A DNA stretch of 64,000 nt from G963556115 sp963666605 (GTDB lineage: Bacteria; Planctomycetota; SZUA-567): positions 2,728,001 through 2,792,000 of the forward strand of contig OZ223208.1 of assembly GCA_965140405.1 (NCBI GenBank), read 5' to 3'. Numbering within the stretch: the stretch's first letter is position 1; each line of letters starts with the position of its first letter. Below are positions 8,540 to 17,657 of this stretch, piece after piece. A program made the position numbers and the translations under genes. The notes beneath the pieces are model-generated. The model made no database searches, was not told the origin of the DNA, and saw nothing but the letters and a program-made list of their open reading frames with translations.

Positions 8540-8590
8540 GAAGGGTCTGGAGAGCGGAACGTGCACCACTTTCTAGGCCCTTCTTTTCTG
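8540..8590 (+). terminator. Large hairpin after flagellin
   Basis: GAAGGGTCTGGAGAG pairs with CTTTCTAGGCCCTTC as a 15-bp stem including several G-U pairs, followed by TTTTCTG. It probably terminates or attenuates flagellin mRNA before flaG, or protects its 3' end. Confidence 0.65.
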
Positions 8591-8637
8591 TCTGAGAAAC
8601 AGAACCCAAAAGGAGTATTTTTTTAAAGGAGACAGAA

Positions 8638-9117
8638 ATGGAAACACAACAACTTTCAGAAGGATCTGCGGTTCTACAACGTGCTGTCCCTTCTAACGCA
8701 CACCATGTAGCAGCAGAACACGAAAACACAAGAAACACCGGATTAAAGTCAAAAAAAGCTTTTGATGAACAACCTATCAAGGCACAGCCAACAAAGGACA
8801 CGTTCGAGACTACTCAGAAAATGGAATCAGCTCAGAACAATACAAGTGAAACCTACTCAGAGATAGAAGAGAATACCCAAAAAAACTTTGACTCACTGAT
8901 AAAGAGTATGATCAGTACCAGTGTCAAGTTTACATCAGACGACTCGACAAAGGGTCACTATATCCAGATAACAGACAAAGCAACCAACGAGCTTCTCAGA
9001 ACCATCCCAAGTGAAGCGATGCGTAAGGTGCTTGATAGCATACATGACCATATAGAGGATTTACTCAATGAAACAATGGACAAAAACTTAGGCCATATAG
9101 TAGATATGAGTAGCTAA
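8638..9117 (+). CDS. flaG: FlaG family flagellar protein
   Basis: 159 aa. The C-terminal ~75 residues match FlaG: VKFTSDDSTKGHYIQITDKA, then LLRTIPSEAMRKVLDSI and a helical end. The N-terminal ~80 residues are polar and probably disordered, as usual in the family. FlaG is associated with filament length or assembly in polar flagellates. AAAGGAG precedes the ATG by about 7 nt. It lies 151 bp after flagellin, separated by a hairpin, and is followed by a strong terminator. Confidence 0.88.
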   Translation: METQQLSEGSAVLQRAVPSNAHHVAAEHENTRNTGLKSKKAFDEQPIKAQPTKDTFETTQKMESAQNNTSETYSEIEENTQKNFDSLIKSMISTSVKFTSDDSTKGHYIQITDKATNELLRTIPSEAMRKVLDSIHDHIEDLLNETMDKNLGHIVDMSS

Positions 9118-9153
9118 CCCTTCACACCTAACAAAAGCCCCATCCTTAACTCC

Positions 9154-9191
9154 ACCCTAGTGCCAACTATCAGGCACTAGGGTATCTTTTT
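9154..9191 (+). terminator. Rho-independent terminator of flaG
   Basis: A perfect 11-bp stem ACCCTAGTGCC (9154-9164) with GGCACTAGGGT (9173-9183) is followed by ATCTTTTT. Confidence 0.92.
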
Positions 9192-9320
9192 GACCATCAT
9201 AAAATTATTAAAGAACATAATATCCGATTTAAGTTGATAAAGAATAATAAAATCCGTAAAATATTATTTACATCATATTTTGTATTATCCCATAAGATCA
9301 GAGGTTACCAGAGAAAAGCC

Positions 9321-11978
9321 ATGGCAAACAAACGAAAACTTACCGGTAAAGAACGTCGCAAAAAAAAGCTTCAAAAGGTAAAGAAGCTCCAAACCACCAA
9401 TAATTCGTTACGGATGAGTTCTGACGAGCTTGTACTTTATAATCAAGGTGTCAAAGCTCAAATGAATGGCGACCTTGCAAAGGCAGAAGAATTCTATAAA
9501 AAACTCTTATCAAACAACCCTGATCACCCTCAAGCTCTGCTACAGATAGGAACTATAAACTATACGAGAAACAACCTAGAGCTTGCAGAAGAATATATGT
9601 CAAAAGCTTTCAAAAATGGCTTACAAGACGAGAGTTTCTATATAAATTACGGCTTGGTATGCGACAAACTCAGACGGGACAAAGAAGCAGAAGAGTGTTA
9701 TGATAAAGCGATAGAGCTTGAGCCCAAAGCACCTCAAACATACTTCAATAAAGGTCTGCTACTCTATAGAAACTTCCGTTTTGAGGAGTCAGTCACCTGC
9801 TTTACAAAGGCAAATGAACTCGATCCAGGTAGCTGGATGACAGAGTTCCAACTAGGTTGCTCACTCCAAGAGTGCAAGCGCTATGATGAATCTCTAAAAT
9901 TCTTTACTGAAGCCGATAAGAAACAACCAGAAAACGCTAGAATATTATGTGGCCTAGCTATGTCACTACTGAGAAAATACAAATACCACGAAGCACTTAG
10001 TTATGTAGAAAGAGCAGTAAAGATCGCTCCAAATAATTCTACAATTCTATTCAACTATGCGTTTGTTCTAAAAGAAAACGGCGACAAGCTCAAAGCAAAG
10101 TCTGCTTTCGAGCGTGCAATAGAGCTAGATCCTAATAGTATTGAGGCTTTACTTGGGCTGGGTAGACTTCTTACCGAGCTCGGTGATTACGAAAACTGTA
10201 GAGAGTTATTCCAGAAAGCAATAGATATAAAACCTGATTACTACGCACCATATGCCTCAATGGGTATAAGTTATTACAAGTCAAATGCTAGAGAGTCTGT
10301 AAAATGGTTTGACAAAGCCCTTGAGATAAACCCGAAAGCTGACGATGTATACTCGCTACGCGGCTACGCACTAAATATTCTTGGCGACACTGAGGCTGCA
10401 GAGATGTCACTGCGTAAAGCTATAGAGCTTAGTGAGACACATGCAGAGTACCACCAGAATCTTGGAAACGTACTTGTTGTACAGAGCAAGATAGGAGAAG
10501 CCTTAGAGCATTGCAAACGCTCTATAGAGTTAAACCCACGTAATAATCTGGCATTTAGTAATGTTTTACTATATATGCATTATATTCCACAGTCCACTAG
10601 AGATGATATATGGAAGCTACACCAGACATATTCAAATCTCTTCGAACCAAAAGATCTTGAACTTCGTCCATATCTTAGCGAACCACGAACAGACAGGAAA
10701 ATTCGTATTGGACTGGTTTCAAGCGATTTTAGAAAGCACTCTGTTGCTTACTTTGTTGAGCCACTACTCACTCATAAAGATAGCGCAAATTTTGAGTATT
10801 ACACCTATGCAAATGTCAAAGTCCCTGACAAGTTTTCACAAAGGATTGCTGACTTCAGTACAAAGTGGCAGAGTATCTTGCAGCTTTCAGATGTTGAAGC
10901 AGCAGAACTAATTCGACAGGACAAGATTGACATACTGATAGATCTTGGCGGCCATACAGCTGACAATAGACTCAAAGTATTCTGTCTCAAACCTGCCCCA
11001 GTCCAAGTATCATGGCTTGGCTATCCAGACACAACAGGACTTAAGTCTATCGACTACCGACTCGTGGATGATATTACCGAGCCTGAGGGTGCGGAAAAAT
11101 ACTCTTCAGAAAAAATCATTCGACTCCCTGGTGGATTCCACTGCTATAGTCCTTTTGACGATTCCCCAGACGTATCCCCAAGCCCATCAAAGAAGAATGG
11201 CTATGTGACATACGGTTCTTTCAATAATTTTGCAAAGTGTAGCCAAGAGACAATATTCCTCTGGAGTGAGATACTCAAGAATGTACCAAACAGCAGAATT
11301 GTCCTCAAGGCACTCAGTCTAGGTGACAAGTATGTACAAGAGTTCGCTTATAAATCATTTGAATCATTCGGTATTAGTCGTGATAGAGTCAGCATGTACC
11401 CACGTACAAAATCCCTCAATGATCACTTTAAAAACTATAATGATATAGATATAGCACTCGACACCTACCCATATAACGGCACAACCACCTCATGCGAAGC
11501 TATGTGGATGGGCGTACCAATGGTTACCTTCTATGGTCCAAATCACGCCTCACGTGTTGGACTTAGCCTACTTACACATATGGGAATCCAAGAACTAGCC
11601 GGAGCATCCCCAGAAGAGTATGTCAATAAAGCTGTTGCTCTCGGACTTTCAGAAGAAGTACGCGATGAACTTAGATCCACAATGAGAGAAAGGCTCAAGA
11701 ACAGCCCTATAATTGATGCGACCCATTTCGCGAAAAAATTTGAAAACGCTATGACTGCAATGTGGAAGACCTACTGCGAGACCCCAAAAGGAAGACACGA
11801 ACCAACACCAGATGCTCCTGTGCAAACTCCATCAATGAAACTTAATTTTGGACAAAGCACTTTACAAACTCCTTCACTTAACGAAGGAATTAAATTATCC
11901 TTTGGAGCACCTAAAACTGATGATAAAGATGACGACCCAACTAGTCCTCCTGAAGAGGGCTTCAAACTTAAATTCTAA
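9321..11978 (+). CDS. TPR-containing O-GlcNAc-transferase-like glycosyltransferase (GT41, SPINDLY/OGT family)
   Basis: 885 aa from the ATG at 9321 (purine-rich AGAGAAAAG just upstream). An in-frame TTG at 9234 is less likely. The Lys/Arg-rich N-terminus is followed by about ten TPR repeats (~40-430, such as AKAEEFYKKLLSNNPDHPQAL). The GT41 catalytic region starts ~458: SSDFRKHSVAYF with the active-site-type His, DLGGHTADNRL, WLGYPDTTG, YRLVDD, YGSFNN, LDTYPYNGTTT and HASRVG, all typical of bacterial OGT homologues. The family transfers GlcNAc-type sugars from UDP-sugars to Ser/Thr. The C-terminal tail (~822-885) carries three KLxF motifs. The position beside flagellin suggests filament glycosylation (inference). 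The paralogue follows 8 bp later. Confidence 0.9.
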   Translation: MANKRKLTGKERRKKKLQKVKKLQTTNNSLRMSSDELVLYNQGVKAQMNGDLAKAEEFYKKLLSNNPDHPQALLQIGTINYTRNNLELAEEYMSKAFKNGLQDESFYINYGLVCDKLRRDKEAEECYDKAIELEPKAPQTYFNKGLLLYRNFRFEESVTCFTKANELDPGSWMTEFQLGCSLQECKRYDESLKFFTEADKKQPENARILCGLAMSLLRKYKYHEALSYVERAVKIAPNNSTILFNYAFVLKENGDKLKAKSAFERAIELDPNSIEALLGLGRLLTELGDYENCRELFQKAIDIKPDYYAPYASMGISYYKSNARESVKWFDKALEINPKADDVYSLRGYALNILGDTEAAEMSLRKAIELSETHAEYHQNLGNVLVVQSKIGEALEHCKRSIELNPRNNLAFSNVLLYMHYIPQSTRDDIWKLHQTYSNLFEPKDLELRPYLSEPRTDRKIRIGLVSSDFRKHSVAYFVEPLLTHKDSANFEYYTYANVKVPDKFSQRIADFSTKWQSILQLSDVEAAELIRQDKIDILIDLGGHTADNRLKVFCLKPAPVQVSWLGYPDTTGLKSIDYRLVDDITEPEGAEKYSSEKIIRLPGGFHCYSPFDDSPDVSPSPSKKNGYVTYGSFNNFAKCSQETIFLWSEILKNVPNSRIVLKALSLGDKYVQEFAYKSFESFGISRDRVSMYPRTKSLNDHFKNYNDIDIALDTYPYNGTTTSCEAMWMGVPMVTFYGPNHASRVGLSLLTHMGIQELAGASPEEYVNKAVALGLSEEVRDELRSTMRERLKNSPIIDATHFAKKFENAMTAMWKTYCETPKGRHEPTPDAPVQTPSMKLNFGQSTLQTPSLNEGIKLSFGAPKTDDKDDDPTSPPEEGFKLKF

Positions 11979-11986
11979 GGAACACT

Positions 11987-14248
11987 ATGAACCCTGAACA
12001 GAAAAGACTTATAGGAACAGCCCTATCATTTCACCAGACAGGCAATCTTGAAAAAGCCTTAGAGCTTTATCATGAGGCTCTAAGGATTGATCCTACTCAT
12101 AGCGACAACTTGCTCTTTATCGGTATTGTATACTGTCAGCAGAACAATTTCAGGACAGCCTGTGATTATTTTACTCAGATAGAGCAGAGCTGTGTCGAAT
12201 CAAATCCTAATTATTATATCAATTATGGACTTGCCCTCTCAGAACTTAGTGATTACGACAATGCCATAAAGATGCTCAAAAGAGGTATAGAATTAGACCC
12301 CGAAGCATTTGAACCACACTTCAATCTTGGTCGCTGTTACTTTAAAAAAGGAATGTTTAAAGATGCTGGAGACTCTTTTCTAAAATCTCTAAGCATCTCA
12401 CCAAATGACCCTCAAGCACTTGCATACCAAGGCTCTGTACTTATCGAGCTCGGCCAATACAATGAAGGTTTAGAGCTTTTACAGAGATCCTTTAGCCAAA
12501 ATGGTGAGACTTCATTTATCAGACAAAATATTGGCTATGCTTTTGAAAGACAGGGAAATACAATTGAAGCTCAAAAGCAATATGAGAGAGCTCTTTCACT
12601 TGATGATAATAATATTCAATCATATTTTGGACTTAGCCGTACAAAATCAAAGCAAGGTTTTTTCAAAGAAGCAGAAAATATTCTTGAAGGTGTTAGATAC
12701 CGCTTATCAAATAAAGAAGAAGCCATACTTGAGTGTAACCTCAGTACAATCGCCCACTTACAAAACGACAATGTAAAAGCAGAGCTACACGCAAAAAATG
12801 CACTGCATATTAACCCCGAATCAAGAGAAGCAAACGGTCTACTAGCTCTAGCATACAGCAATACAAACAGACAGATCGAGGCAGTTGAGCTCTTTTCCAA
12901 AGCAGTAGATACAGAATCGCCGAGCCAGATGCACCTTATTAATATGAGCAAGAACTACACATCTATTGGTATGGCCAATGAAGCTATAGCTACATCTCAA
13001 AAAGCCTTTGCAATTGATGTCACCAGTGCCGATGCGTTCAGCAGTTTGCTACTATATTTGCACTACCCAAGTGGAATATCAATATCAGATATCTCAACCC
13101 TCCATAAACAATATGGAGAAGTATTCTCAAATTCTTCGAATTCAGAAAATACCACGTCAAAACAAACACCAGCTGAACGCCTAAAAATTGGTTTCATCTC
13201 TGGAGATTTTTGTGCTCACCCTGTGCAATTTTTCATAGAGCCCTTACTCCAGGAGATACATAATGATGGCAAGGTTGATGTAGTATTGTTCTCAAATACA
13301 CCAAAGAAGGATCAAGTAACAGAAAAGCTTATAAGTTATTCGCAAAAACTTATCGACATCAGGCATTTAAATGACTCAGAAGCTTGTAGCATAATTCAAG
13401 CTGAAAATGTCGATGCCCTTATAGATCTTTCAGGACATACGAATAACAATCGCTTACCACTACTAGCTATGAAACCTGCAATGACACAATTAACCTATCT
13501 TGGCTACCCAAACACCACTGGTCTAAAAGAGATTGATTACCGTATAACGGACAACTACTCAGACCCTGAAGGAGTTGATGAGAGATATAGTGAAAAGCTT
13601 CTGAGGCTTGATGATTGCTTTTTAACATACTTACCACCCGAGCACCCAGCAGCAAAAATTACTGATTCCAGCTCTATAACATTCGGCTCATTTAATAATA
13701 TTGCAAAGATAAGTGATGAAACAGTAAAAATGTGGTGTGAAATACTAACAAAGGTTGAAAATAGTAAATTACTGATAAAATGCCACGGTCTAAGCTCTAC
13801 AGATTTAGAAATACTTTTAACAAAGAAGTTTACAGAAAATGGTATCACTAAAGATCAGATTCAATACGCCAGCAGACAGCCAGACTTCCAAAAGCACCTT
13901 GAACTATATAATTCGGTCGATATCGCCCTTGATACATATCCGTATAACGGCACAACCACAACATTTGAAGCACTTCTGATGGGACGCCCAGTAATAACCT
14001 TACGTGGCAATACCCATGTTAGTTCAGTGGGTAATAGTATTCTTACAACACTTGGTTTTACAGAGTTTATAGCTTTATCACCAACAGAGTACATAAATAA
14101 AGCGGTATCACTTAGTCAGGATATATCAAAACTTCAAGATTACCACTCAAGCATAAGCCAAAAAATGCTAGAGTCAAAATTGTGTGATAGTAAATTATTT
14201 TATAAGAAATTTATTGAAGCAGTTGAAAAAATAATGATAATAGCGTAA
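11987..14248 (+). CDS. Second TPR-OGT-like glycosyltransferase (GT41)
   Basis: 753 aa, starting 8 bp after the first paralogue with AAGGA upstream, so the two form an operon. TPR repeats span ~5-385 (GNLEKALELYHEALRIDPTHS and similar). The catalytic region starts ~398: SGDFCAHPVQFF keeps the His, then DLSGHTNNNRL, LGYPNTTGL, YRITDN, FGSFNNIAK, KLLIKCHG and LDTYPYNGTTT. It lacks the KLxF-tail extension of its neighbour and differs clearly in sequence, so the two probably have distinct acceptors or act in sequence. Its likely role is flagellin or other protein O-glycosylation. Confidence 0.9.
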   Translation: MNPEQKRLIGTALSFHQTGNLEKALELYHEALRIDPTHSDNLLFIGIVYCQQNNFRTACDYFTQIEQSCVESNPNYYINYGLALSELSDYDNAIKMLKRGIELDPEAFEPHFNLGRCYFKKGMFKDAGDSFLKSLSISPNDPQALAYQGSVLIELGQYNEGLELLQRSFSQNGETSFIRQNIGYAFERQGNTIEAQKQYERALSLDDNNIQSYFGLSRTKSKQGFFKEAENILEGVRYRLSNKEEAILECNLSTIAHLQNDNVKAELHAKNALHINPESREANGLLALAYSNTNRQIEAVELFSKAVDTESPSQMHLINMSKNYTSIGMANEAIATSQKAFAIDVTSADAFSSLLLYLHYPSGISISDISTLHKQYGEVFSNSSNSENTTSKQTPAERLKIGFISGDFCAHPVQFFIEPLLQEIHNDGKVDVVLFSNTPKKDQVTEKLISYSQKLIDIRHLNDSEACSIIQAENVDALIDLSGHTNNNRLPLLAMKPAMTQLTYLGYPNTTGLKEIDYRITDNYSDPEGVDERYSEKLLRLDDCFLTYLPPEHPAAKITDSSSITFGSFNNIAKISDETVKMWCEILTKVENSKLLIKCHGLSSTDLEILLTKKFTENGITKDQIQYASRQPDFQKHLELYNSVDIALDTYPYNGTTTTFEALLMGRPVITLRGNTHVSSVGNSILTTLGFTEFIALSPTEYINKAVSLSQDISKLQDYHSSISQKMLESKLCDSKLFYKKFIEAVEKIMIIA

Positions 14249-14283
14249 TCATTATTTACATCATTTTTTTACGGAGTAAAACG

Positions 14284-14553
14284 TTGGCCAGTCAAAATTT
14301 ACCAGAAATAAAAAACTGTGAAGAATGTGGACATCCAATATTGAGAGGGTCAGATAGCATTTGCCAACACTGCAAAGATAAATTAACCCGTGAGAAGTAC
14401 TCAAAATTGATAAAAGCAGAAAAACATATCAACAAAGATGGAGGTTGGCTATCAGGTTATAGTGCATGGACTGCAATCATGGCCATTCCAATTGTAGTCT
14501 TTATGCTTGTGATATTCTTCTATGTGCTATCACTTGTCACACATACAAAATAA
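14284..14553 (+). CDS. Small zinc-ribbon membrane protein, unknown function
   Basis: 89 aa from a TTG start with ACGGAG upstream. Two CxxC knuckles (CEEC and CQHC, 14 residues between them) form a zinc-ribbon-like head. A charged linker precedes one transmembrane helix near the C-terminus (AIMAIPIVVFMLVIFFYVLSL). The zinc head probably faces the cytoplasm. It follows the glycosyltransferase operon by 35 bp and precedes nadC by 52 bp. No family is recognised. Confidence 0.6.
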   Translation: MASQNLPEIKNCEECGHPILRGSDSICQHCKDKLTREKYSKLIKAEKHINKDGGWLSGYSAWTAIMAIPIVVFMLVIFFYVLSLVTHTK

Positions 14554-14605
14554 GATAAAAAGTTTTAAAATTTTTAGAAACTATAGTAATATTAAGGAAA
14601 TAATA

Positions 14606-15472
14606 ATGGAAAAGATTGATCCATGGAAACAAATAGATGCGTTAATAGCACTCTCACTTGAAGAAGACGTAGGCTCAGGAGACGCCACAACCCTTGCACT
14701 CGCTCCTGAATGTGCAACGCTTTCCGCTGTATTTACCGCAAGAGAGGACGGAGTCCTCGCAGGAGTAGAAGTAACTGAGCATCTTTTTAAAGCAATTGAC
14801 CCAGCAGTTAAGATCACTCCTATATTAAATGATGGCGACAAATTTTCTAAAGGTGACAAACTAGTTGCTATTGAAGGCCCTGCTCGCTCAGTACTAACTG
14901 GAGAGAGACTAGCTCTAAACATCATGCAGCATATGTGTGGAGTAGCGAGAGAGACAAGCAAGTATGTAAAAGCAGTAGAAGGTACAAAGGCCATGATTTA
15001 CGATACTAGAAAGACCAAACCAGGGCACAGAGCAATTGAGAAGATGGCTGTAAAATTTGGCGGAGGAGCAAACCATAGACAAGGACTCTATGATATGATC
15101 CTTATCAAAGACAATCATCTAGCACTTGCAAATATAGCTAGCCCTGCCGAAGCAGTAAGGCAAGCCCGCTCTGCTTCAGACTTGGAGATTATGATTGAGG
15201 TCGATACTTTAGAACAATTTGCAAATGTTCTACCAGAAGAACCTGACTATGTACTACTTGATAATATGGGACCAGATATTCTCAGAGAAGCGGTCAAAAT
15301 GGCTGACGACTATGCATCCACAGGTGGACGCAGGCCAAAGCTAGAAGCTTCAGGTGGTATCAATTTCGATACAGTCACCGCTATAGCACAGAGCGGAGTT
15401 GAAAGAATCTCTGTAGGAGCTATCACTCATAGCGCCCCTGCTCTTGATATAGGACTTGATTATACAGAATAG
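14606..15472 (+). CDS. nadC: Nicotinate-nucleotide pyrophosphorylase (quinolinate phosphoribosyltransferase)
   Basis: 288 aa from the ATG at 14606 (AAGGAAATAATA upstream); a longer in-frame ORF from 14522 lacks an RBS. It converts quinolinate plus PRPP to nicotinate mononucleotide in de novo NAD synthesis. Family signatures: EEDVGSGDATT, TGERLALNIMQHMCGVA, YDTRKTKPGHRAIEK, GGGANHRQGLYDMILIKDNH, MIEVDT, LLDNM and EASGGIN. nadA and nadB are not in the window. A shared bidirectional terminator separates it from rsmE. Confidence 0.96.
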   Translation: MEKIDPWKQIDALIALSLEEDVGSGDATTLALAPECATLSAVFTAREDGVLAGVEVTEHLFKAIDPAVKITPILNDGDKFSKGDKLVAIEGPARSVLTGERLALNIMQHMCGVARETSKYVKAVEGTKAMIYDTRKTKPGHRAIEKMAVKFGGGANHRQGLYDMILIKDNHLALANIASPAEAVRQARSASDLEIMIEVDTLEQFANVLPEEPDYVLLDNMGPDILREAVKMADDYASTGGRRPKLEASGGINFDTVTAIAQSGVERISVGAITHSAPALDIGLDYTE

Positions 15473-15497
15473 ATCGTAAAAAAAAGATTTCTTTTAT

Positions 15498-15530
15498 AAA
15501 AACGAGAGACTAAGTTAATCTCTCGTTTTT
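15498..15530. terminator. Bidirectional terminator between nadC and rsmE
   Basis: A 12-bp stem AAAAACGAGAGA (15498-15509) with TCTCTCGTTTTT (15519-15530) has U-runs on both strands. Confidence 0.92.
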
Positions 15531-15553
15531 ATAATTAAGCTATTGAATTTAAA

Positions 15554-16258
15554 TCATCTTGAAATCGCCATAATAGTACTAGCAAAAGCAACAGCAGCAG
15601 TCTCTATGCGAAGAATATTTCCAGCCAATCTCACCTTATCTACGCCTAACCCTTCAATCAAGTCGAACTCTTCATCACTAAAACCACCCTCAGGCCCCAC
15701 AAGACAAGAGCAATCTTCTGATCTATCAGAGTCTGCAAGTACCTCTAGAATACTTCGACCAGTATAATCAGCCATCAATAATTTACACTTCTTACTACCG
15801 AGATAGTCAACAAGTTTTACAGGATTAGAAAACTCCGGCACCCATGAGTTTCGAGACTGTTTACACGCCTCTACAGCCCAACGTCTATACTTATCAACAG
15901 GATCATCACCTCCAGCAACACTTCTATCATATATCACTGGCACAACACTACTTACACCTAATTCACTAAGTTTTTCTATCATATACTGTAGCCTCTTACC
16001 CTTCGGTACAGCTACAGCAATTTCAACTCTAGGGATAGCTCTATCCTCAGTAACAATTTCAGCTCTCTTATCAACTAAAACCTTTCTGGATTTTAGCTCA
16101 ATTATAGTAACAACTGAATAATGTCCCTTACCATCAAAGACTTCAATCTTATCACCAACTCTGAGTCTTTTTGCTCCGGCAATATGCCTCGCCTCTTCAG
16201 CAGAGAATTCATAATTACCGTCTACTAATTCCGGCAAATAAAATCTTGCAAGCCCCAT
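15554..16258 (-). CDS. rsmE: 16S rRNA m3U1498 methyltransferase
   Basis: 234 aa from the ATG at 16258 (TGAGGAAT upstream), matching the usual family length; an upstream in-frame extension is not supported. It has an N-terminal PUA-like domain (HIAGAKRLRVGDKIEVFDGKG) and a C-terminal SPOUT domain with KLSELGVSSVVPV, EACKQSRN, LVGPEGGFSDEEF and LAGNILRIETAA, which form the SAM-binding knot. It methylates U1498 of 16S rRNA. The upstream lipoprotein gene has its own terminator. Confidence 0.95.
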   Translation of the reverse strand: MGLARFYLPELVDGNYEFSAEEARHIAGAKRLRVGDKIEVFDGKGHYSVVTIIELKSRKVLVDKRAEIVTEDRAIPRVEIAVAVPKGKRLQYMIEKLSELGVSSVVPVIYDRSVAGGDDPVDKYRRWAVEACKQSRNSWVPEFSNPVKLVDYLGSKKCKLLMADYTGRSILEVLADSDRSEDCSCLVGPEGGFSDEEFDLIEGLGVDKVRLAGNILRIETAAVAFASTIMAISR

Positions 16259-16293
16259 ACTATTCCTCAACAATATTTTCAACGACACAAAAT

Positions 16294-16325
16294 AAAAAAG
16301 TCCCAAGCAAGTGATCGCAAGGGAC
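16294..16325 (-). terminator. Terminator of the EF-hand lipoprotein gene
   Basis: On the minus strand GTCCCTTGC and GCTTGGGAC form a stem with a small internal mismatch, followed by TTTTTTA. Confidence 0.7.
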
Positions 16326-16365
16326 AATATAATTCTTAGTAATCTTATAAATTACAAGCTATTAC

Positions 16366-16728
16366 TTAGGTATACTCACCACACTTGCAAGGATGTTCTG
16401 ACCAATAAGTAACATACTCATTCTCAGTTACAGTTCCATTACCATCTGCATCAATAAGAAGTTTCTCTTCAGGTGTGCAGACAATTTCATCAACTGCAAT
16501 TACCCCATCACCATCTTGATCAAACCAATAGAACTCTTCAGTGTAAAAATAAACAGCCTCAGCCTTGGTTAGCTCACCATCGTGATTTGCATCAAGATCC
16601 ATTGGTTCAAAACAACCACGTTCTTGATAGTCATACTGACTGCTATCAGCAACAGTCGAGCTATTTTCACTACATCCAGTCATAACAATTGCAGCAAACA
16701 ATACAACAATTCCATAAAAAAGTTTCAT
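16366..16728 (-). CDS. EF-hand lipoprotein
   Basis: 120 aa from the ATG at 16728, preceded by GGGGGAAG. A lipoprotein signal (MKLFYGIVVLFAAIVMTGC, lipobox MTGC) anchors it to a membrane. The mature part holds three EF-hand loops: DLDANHDGELTKAE, DQDGDGVIAVDE and DADGNGTVTENE, spaced like tandem hands. It likely binds calcium in the periplasm or at the surface. It stands alone between rnc and rsmE. Specific function is unknown. It parallels the calcium-binding secreted protein at 2226 but shares no obvious wider similarity. Confidence 0.8.
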   Translation of the reverse strand: MKLFYGIVVLFAAIVMTGCSENSSTVADSSQYDYQERGCFEPMDLDANHDGELTKAEAVYFYTEEFYWFDQDGDGVIAVDEIVCTPEEKLLIDADGNGTVTENEYVTYWSEHPCKCGEYT

Positions 16729-16907
16729 GATACTTCCCCCTATAAGTTCCCCCAGGAACAATAAAAATAATTCCTTAAAATCCAAAACACCCTATTATTT
16801 ACTTTCCTCCTACAGAAGCAAAAAACAGAGTCATAGAGAGTACACTTTTAAAGCAACCTCTATTACTTTACTATATCATGTAAAATAAAGTTTGCAAGTA
16901 ATAAACC

Positions 16908-17621
16908 TTATCCTTCTGGTGTGAGTTGTTCCGATAATATTTCTGAGGTATATGCAGCCTCTGCTGCGGCTTGTTCTGCAAGTTTTCTATTACGCCCATC
17001 TCCCTTTCCAATCGGTAAAGAATCCAGGGTCAGTTCGACAGTGAAGATCTTCTCATGTTCAGGGCCAGTGGTATCAACTATGGTATATACAAGATCTCCA
17101 AGCTTATGCTTTTGAACTATCTCTTGCACCAAAGATTTAAAATTTTGCTTCTTTGCATTATTAATTGCAAGATCAATCTCCTCATCTAATAACTTGAGTA
17201 CAACCCTCCTTGCTTCTGAAATATTACTATCAAGATATATTGCTGCGACAATTGCTTCAAACATATTTGCATAGAGTGATACAGGTAAGGCTTTACTTTT
17301 TGCTATTCCCCTACCCAGTCTCATCATCTTTCTAATATTAAAACTTTCAAGAACTCGACCAATAACCTTTCTGGAGACAATTTCACCCTTGATATCAGTC
17401 ATCGCACCTTCATTACTATCTTTACACCTATTAAAGAGCTCTTCACAAATAATAAAATCTAGTATCGCATCGCCGAAGAATTCTAAACGTTCATTATTCT
17501 CATCTCTCTGAGCAGTACTACTACCGTGCCTCAAGGCGTGCATAAGTTTCTTGATATCTTCAAAATGATAATCAATTTCATTTTGAAAACTCTCAAACAT
17601 GTCTTCAATATCTTTATCCAT
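16908..17621 (-). CDS. rnc: Ribonuclease III
   Basis: 237 aa, normal length. The catalytic RNase III domain (~1-160) has the signature ERLEFFGDAILDFIICEELF, with later acidic residues in ANMFEAIVAAIYLD. A double-stranded-RNA-binding domain follows (~165-237, VQKHKLGDLVYTIV then GRNRKLAEQAAAEAAY). It processes rRNA precursors and other duplex RNA. GGTGAGC precedes the ATG. It lies 36 bp downstream of nth on the same strand. Confidence 0.96.
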   Translation of the reverse strand: MDKDIEDMFESFQNEIDYHFEDIKKLMHALRHGSSTAQRDENNERLEFFGDAILDFIICEELFNRCKDSNEGAMTDIKGEIVSRKVIGRVLESFNIRKMMRLGRGIAKSKALPVSLYANMFEAIVAAIYLDSNISEARRVVLKLLDEEIDLAINNAKKQNFKSLVQEIVQKHKLGDLVYTIVDTTGPEHEKIFTVELTLDSLPIGKGDGRNRKLAEQAAAEAAYTSEILSEQLTPEG

Positions 17622-17657
17622 AAATTGCTCACCAAAGCTTAGTATTAATTATATATT

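Noticed and set aside
9204..9230. TCCGATTT before the first GT41 gene resembling a FliA -10 box
   Set aside because: The nearest TAAAG box is only 6 nt away and the sequence at the proper distance does not match, so no sigma-28 promoter is claimed.
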